A DNA stretch of 64,000 nt, taken from contig CAWGVO010000007.1 in the NCBI GenBank assembly GCA_963826055.1, forward strand, positions 62,001 through 126,000. Reading direction: 5' to 3'. This DNA comes from JBBDMC01 sp963826055. GTDB lineage: Bacteria; Pseudomonadota; Alphaproteobacteria; Rhizobiales; Kaistiaceae. The position numbers and the translations under genes are program-made. Under the pieces are notes generated by a model that had not been told where the DNA came from, ran no database searches, and worked only from the letters and a program-made list of their open reading frames with translations. Positions 60,966 through 64,000 of the stretch are shown one piece after another (within the stretch, counting starts at the first letter, position 1; each line of letters opens with the position of its first letter).

Positions 60966-61450
60966 ATGCGAACATTCGGTTTCGTCGTTCTGGCGCTGGT
61001 CGTCGGCCTCGTCGCGGGCTTCGCGGTAACGGTCGTGGCGGGCTTCGCCTGGATGCACTACGCCGGCGTGTTCGATCGCGACGGCGGCATCTCCATGTCC
61101 GTGTTCTTCGGCCTCGGGCCGATCGGCGCCATCGTCGCCGGCGTCATCGCCGCCACCCTGACCTTCCTCCGCATCCGTCGGCACGAACGGCTGGTCGCGG
61201 CCAGAACGCGGCCGCCAACACGGCGCTGGCCGCTCGGCACGCGCGTCGTCGTCGCCGCCATCGTGTGGGGCGTCGGTGCGTGGCTGGTGATGCGCGGCGA
61301 TCTACTGGCTCCGTTCACCGATGAGCTTCGAGACCTACGCGGCGGCGCTTGTCGCGTCGCTACGTCCCACTCGTCGTGCCGCTGATCGCCGCCGCGCTCG
61401 CCGCCGGCTTCGTCCTGTGGCGGAACGCGCCGCGCGAGATCGCCCGCTAG
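60966..61450 (+). CDS. Membrane protein on the opposite strand within the GTA cluster, frameshifted
   Basis: Four hydrophobic helices are visible: FGFVVLALVVGLVAGFAVTVVAGF, FFGLGPIGAIVAGVIAATLTFL, VVVAAIVWGVGAWLVM and, after two single-base repairs near 61320 and 61360, YVPLVVPLIAAALAAGFVLW, ending NAPREIAR*. Arg-rich loops separate them. Start ATG 60966 gives a good N-terminus. Its stop overlaps the gp9 stop (CTAG, 61447-61450). I recognise no family. A gene facing backwards inside a GTA structural operon is unusual; it may be a moron-type insertion. Confidence 0.6.
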
Positions 61451-61860
61451 GCCGCCGTAAACCCGACCGCGCCGGCCGACTCCAGGCTGAGCTCGTAGGC
61501 GACCTCGCCGTCGTGCTCGCCGGAGTATTCCAGCGCCGTCACCTGGAACGCGCCCTGCAACGTCCCGAAGTCGGGGACGATCACCTGCCAGTCGCGGATC
61601 AGGCCGTCGAAGAACACCTGGCGCACGGTCTCGTCGGCGCTGGCGTCCTTGAAGATGCCGGAGCCGGCGACGCTGGCGCGCTTGACGCCCGCCCCTTCCA
61701 GCAGCTCGCGCCAGCGGCCGGCGGAGTCGGCATCGGTCACGTCGACGCTCTCCGCGTTCAGCGCGATGCGGCGCGAGCGCAGCCCCGCCACGGTCGCAAA
61801 GCTGCCGAGGCCGTCACTGTCGATCTTGAGAAGGAGGTCCTTCCCTTTCTGGGCGGTCAT
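61447..61860 (-). CDS. Major tail tube protein (RcGTA gp9 type, TP901-1 family)
   Basis: The intact 137-residue protein reads KGKDLLLKIDSDGLGSFATVAGLRSR, then RWRELLEGAGVKRASVAGSGIFKD and TALEYSGEHDGEVAYELSLESAG, the usual tube-protein pattern. Hexamers stack to form the tail tube. The neighbouring gene 60966-61450 converges on it with a 3-4 bp overlap of stop codons. Confidence 0.9.
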   Translation of the reverse strand: MTAQKGKDLLLKIDSDGLGSFATVAGLRSRRIALNAESVDVTDADSAGRWRELLEGAGVKRASVAGSGIFKDASADETVRQVFFDGLIRDWQVIVPDFGTLQGAFQVTALEYSGEHDGEVAYELSLESAGAVGFTAA

Positions 61861-61892
61861 GAGTCGAAATCTCCAAATGCTGGGTCACCGCG

Positions 61893-61990
61893 ATCCACTG
61901 CCCGTCCTTCCGGCGAAAGCCGGAATCCATCGCCGGCGTCGGCGTGAAGCGGCGTCGGTCGTGATGGACCCCCGCTTGCGCCGGGCTGAC
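61893..61990. repeat. Palindromic repeat between gp8 and gp9 genes
   Basis: TTCCGGC-GAAA-GCCGGAA (61908-61925) and, further right, CCCCGCTTGCGCCGGG-type bases flank a GGCGTCGG-rich core. It is related in form, but not identical, to the units at 57310 and 60489. Confidence 0.7.
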
Positions 61991-62004
61991 GAAACGCGTG
62001 GCAA

Positions 62005-62409
62005 TCACCCCGGCTCGGTCACGGCGCGGAAGCGCATCAGCGCGTGGTAGGTGATGCCGTCGGCTTCGCGCCGCAGGTCGGCGGCCTCGAAGCGCAGGTT
62101 GATGAGCACGTGGTCGTCGAGGCTGAGCGCCGCCTCGTCGAGGACGGCGTTCACCGCCCGCACGATCTCGTAGCACTGGCGCCGGCCGCGCTCGCGCGAC
62201 CACACGTCGAGGATCAGCCGGTGTTCGGCGCCGGCCTCGGTCGCCGTGCTCCAGTCGAGGATGCGCGCGTCGCCGAACGTCAGGTACGGGAACGTCGCGT
62301 TGCGTGGCGGCGCGTCGTAGATGCGGTCGCCGACCAGCGCGCCGACGCCGCTGTCGGCGGCGAGCGCCGCCACCAGCGCGCTCTGCAGGGCGAGGCCCGG
62401 ATCGGTCAT
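62005..62409 (-). CDS. DUF3168 tail terminator protein (RcGTA gp8 type)
   Basis: The intact 134-residue protein reads DPGLALQSALVAALAADSGVGALVGDRIYD, PYLTFGDARILDWST and LDVWSRERGRRQCYEIVRAV, matching DUF3168. It caps the head-proximal end of the tail tube. The start overlaps the stop of the next gene upstream (ATGA at 62406-62409), showing tight packing. Confidence 0.88.
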   Translation of the reverse strand: MTDPGLALQSALVAALAADSGVGALVGDRIYDAPPRNATFPYLTFGDARILDWSTATEAGAEHRLILDVWSRERGRRQCYEIVRAVNAVLDEAALSLDDHVLINLRFEAADLRREADGITYHALMRFRAVTEPG

Positions 62410-62606
62410 GGCTCGAACCTCTTCGTGCTGTCGTGCACCACGATGTAGTCGCCCGGTCCCCGCTTCTCCACGCGCGCATCCGGCCCGCGCTCGCGCGCCA
62501 GCGCCTCGGCCCGCTCCGCCACCGCCCGGTCGATCGCCGGCCGCGCGGTGAGGTCGGCGAGCGCGCGGACGAGCCCGTCCATGGTCAGCGACAACGTCGG
62601 GGTCAC
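62406..62606 (-). CDS. Short phage protein of the connector region, HK97-gp10-like fragment
   Basis: GTG 62606 overlaps the preceding stop codon (GTGA), and the stop overlaps the gp8 start (ATGA), so this 66-residue frame is a real part of the operon. It reads DGLVRALADLTARPAIDRAVAERAEALA and ends RGPGDYIVVHDSTKRFEP. The family (HK97-gp10-like) is suggested by position and the helical start; the protein is about half the usual length. Confidence 0.6.
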   Translation of the reverse strand: MTPTLSLTMDGLVRALADLTARPAIDRAVAERAEALARERGPDARVEKRGPGDYIVVHDSTKRFEP

Positions 62607-62938
62607 GTCGTCTCCTCCATCGCCTTCGCCACCACGTAGCGGCGGCATTCGTCGGGATCGTTGACGGCAAGAATGCGGAACGTGCGGCCGCGATAGGAAA
62701 TGCGCATGCCGCCGGCGATGTCGTCGCGCCAGCGCAGCGTCACCAGGTGCGTGACGACGCCGGAGAGATGGCCGGCGACGATCTTTTCGCCGGCGCCGAT
62801 CGGCTCGATGCGCGCCCACAGCGTCGCCAGCGTGTCCCACACCACCGTCTCGCCGCCGGCGCCGTCGGGCGTGCCGGCCGCGGATTCGACGGTGACGCGG
62901 TGGGCGAGCCAGCCCGGGTCATAGGTGAGCACGGTCAT
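62603..62938 (-). CDS. Head-closure (stopper) protein (RcGTA gp7 type)
   Basis: The intact 111-residue protein reads DPGWLAHRVTVESAAGTPDGAGG, TLWARIEPIGAGEKIVAGHLSG and the SPP1-gp16-like end YRGRTFRILAVNDPDECRRY. It seals the capsid portal before tail joining. Both ends overlap neighbouring genes by 4 bp. Confidence 0.85.
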   Translation of the reverse strand: MTVLTYDPGWLAHRVTVESAAGTPDGAGGETVVWDTLATLWARIEPIGAGEKIVAGHLSGVVTHLVTLRWRDDIAGGMRISYRGRTFRILAVNDPDECRRYVVAKAMEETT

Positions 62939-63510
62939 AGGGACAGGATCCGGTAGGGCGCGATCAGCGCGTCGAAGCCGAGCGGGGTCACGTTGAGCGA
63001 CATGTCGTGGCCGACGGCGCCGCGATGCTCGTACCAATGCGCGACCAGCATCATGATCGCCTGGCGGAGCGGCGCCGGCACGTCGATGCTGGTCGGCCCG
63101 AAGCCGGCGGTGACGTCGATCTCGATGCCGTTGACGGCGCGGCCGACCAGCACCGGCACCGGCGAGGAAAGAAACAGGCGGCCGGGCACCGATACGGTGT
63201 CCACCTCGTAGTCGCCGGGATCGACGGCGATCTCGTCGCCGCCGGGGTCGAACACGGTCACGCCGGTCACGCTCATCAGGGGCGCCACCGGAACGGTGAC
63301 GATGCGCTGCTTCGGCCAGGCGTCGAGGTAGATGCGCCAGCCCTGCTCGACAAGCACACGGCGGGTCTTCGCTTCGACGTGAACGCGCGCGGCCGTCAGC
63401 GCGGCACTCAACAGTGCATCGTCGTCGTTGGTATCGAGACGCAGGTGCGCCTTCGCGTCAGTGAGCGACACCGGCTCGAGGGCCGGCGGCGTGATCAGCG
63501 CTGCCGTCAT
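62935..63510 (-). CDS. Head-tail connector (phiE125 gp8 / RcGTA gp6 type)
   Basis: The intact 191-residue protein reads PPALEPVSLTDAKAHLRLDTNDDDALL, then ARVHVEAKTRRVLVEQGWRIYLDAWP and PLRQAIMMLVAHWYEHRGAVG, diagnostic for the family. It forms the adaptor ring under the portal. The next gene overlaps its stop by 4 bp; the capsid gene lies 206 bp upstream. Confidence 0.9.
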   Translation of the reverse strand: MTAALITPPALEPVSLTDAKAHLRLDTNDDDALLSAALTAARVHVEAKTRRVLVEQGWRIYLDAWPKQRIVTVPVAPLMSVTGVTVFDPGGDEIAVDPGDYEVDTVSVPGRLFLSSPVPVLVGRAVNGIEIDVTAGFGPTSIDVPAPLRQAIMMLVAHWYEHRGAVGHDMSLNVTPLGFDALIAPYRILSL

Positions 63511-63648
63511 GGGATGGTCCCGCCTGCCATGTATTGAGACTGGAAACGAAATCGATAGGGAGCGAAAAAGCCGAGCGTCGCTAACGGGTTACTGACTTTT
63601 TCCGGCCCATTCGAAATCGATTGTCCGCGGTTTTCGCGGTTGCGAAGC

Positions 63649-63685
63649 GGGCGGCCCCGCCCGAGGAGGAGAGACGGGGCCGCCC
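63649..63685 (-). terminator. Hairpin after the capsid gene
   Basis: An 11-bp perfect stem (GGGCGGCCCCG at 63649-63659, CGGGGCCGCCC at 63675-63685) with a 15-nt loop follows the capsid stop codon by 31 bp. No T-run follows, so it is more likely an attenuator or mRNA-stabilising hairpin that separates high capsid expression from the genes downstream. Confidence 0.5.
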
Positions 63686-63716
63686 TTCCGACACGTCCTG
63701 GGAGGAAGGGACGGGC

Positions 63717-64000
63717 TCAGGCCGTGCCGAATTTCAGGAGCTTGATCGCGTCGAAGTCCTGGACGCCGCCGCCGACGCGCTTGGTTGTGTAGAACAAGAC
63801 ATACGGCTTCGACGTGTAGGGATCGCGGAGCACGTTCACCCCGCGCCGGTCGACGATCAGGTAGCCGCGGCGGAAGTCGCCGAAGGCGATGGCGAAAGCG
63901 TCGGAGCCGATGTCGGGCATGTCCTCCGACTCGGCGATCGGGAAGTTCATCAGCGTCGCCGGCGCGCCGGCGACCGCGGAGGGCTGCCAGATGTAGTTGC
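63717..64000 (-). CDS. Major capsid protein (HK97 fold, RcGTA gp5 type), C-terminal part
   Basis: The gene enters from the right edge. The visible end reads IWQPSAVAGAPATLMNFPIAESEDMPDIG, then AIAFGDFRRGYLIVDRRGVNVLRDPYTSKPYVLFYTTKRVGGGV and LLKFGTA*, the standard HK97-type capsid C-terminus in GTA clusters. The terminase, portal and protease genes should lie beyond 64000. Confidence 0.92.
   Translation of the reverse strand, partial: NYIWQPSAVAGAPATLMNFPIAESEDMPDIGSDAFAIAFGDFRRGYLIVDRRGVNVLRDPYTSKPYVLFYTTKRVGGGVQDFDAIKLLKFGTA

Noticed and set aside
60243..61184. A single long protein starting at 61184 and covering the tail chaperones
   Set aside because: The N-terminal 100 codons are antisense to the plus-strand membrane gene and are acidic/Gly-rich shadow sequence; ATG 60884 gives the family start.
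57310..61990. A CRISPR array among the repeats of the GTA region
   Set aside because: The repeats are unevenly spaced palindromes of different types at gene junctions, with genes rather than short spacers between them; no cas gene is present.

Overview
This 64-kb window is GC-rich chromosomal DNA from an alphaproteobacterium, most probably of the Hyphomicrobiales (Rhizobiales). The order aminopeptidase N - PleC-type kinase - glnE - kinase/regulator pair - degP - ccmH/F/E/I, followed by a FeuN/FeuP/FeuQ-like triad, the ThuA/ThuB pair and an RcGTA-type structural cluster all point that way. I do not name a genus.

Layout. Positions 1-2851 are the right end of an integrated element. It has AT-richer DNA, a P-loop ATPase fragment, a lipoprotein and a 20-residue hydrophobic peptide, and ends at a 59-bp 3' fragment of tRNA-Val(CAC) that marks an attachment site. 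Positions 2.8-31 kb carry metabolic and housekeeping genes: a beta-propeller glycosidase-like protein, thuA/thuB, DUF971, a methyltransferase, a DHOR/imelysin iron operon facing piuC, mrp, a beta-hydroxyacid dehydrogenase, an Lrp regulator, a uracil-DNA glycosylase, a DivJ/PleC-family kinase, cobT/cobS, an aspartic protease, a TauE exporter, dusA, an RND pump pair, ade and pepN. Positions 31-49 kb hold the PleC-like kinase, a likely late-arriving DUF4279 gene, glnE, a two-component pair, degP, the ccm genes, a 17-kDa-antigen lipoprotein and the Feu-like triad. Positions 49-64 kb are a GTA/phage cluster on the minus strand, running from the capsid C-terminus (right edge) through connectors, tail tube, chaperones, tape measure, baseplate hub, peptidase and the 1,300-residue TIM-barrel protein, then fibres, a GH24 endolysin and two holin-like proteins.

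The best candidate for something new is the tail-fibre-like gene at 50472-52106. It joins a short phage-fibre N-terminus to a recognisable S11 D-alanyl-D-alanine carboxypeptidase domain and a lectin-like C-terminus, next to the lysis genes. Other unusual points are a tandem triplication inside CcmI, palindromic repeats inserted at about half of the GTA gene junctions (one fuses two tail-chaperone genes, one supplies the N-terminal codons of the NlpC/P60 peptidase), and a membrane-protein gene lying backwards inside the GTA operon.

Quality caveat. About thirty conserved genes are broken by single-base frameshifts, and most of those I could reconstruct are one extra base, usually G or C. Essential genes such as glnE are hit several times, so this looks like systematic indel error in the sequence rather than decay. 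Coordinates below span the repaired gene, and each entry notes the breaks.
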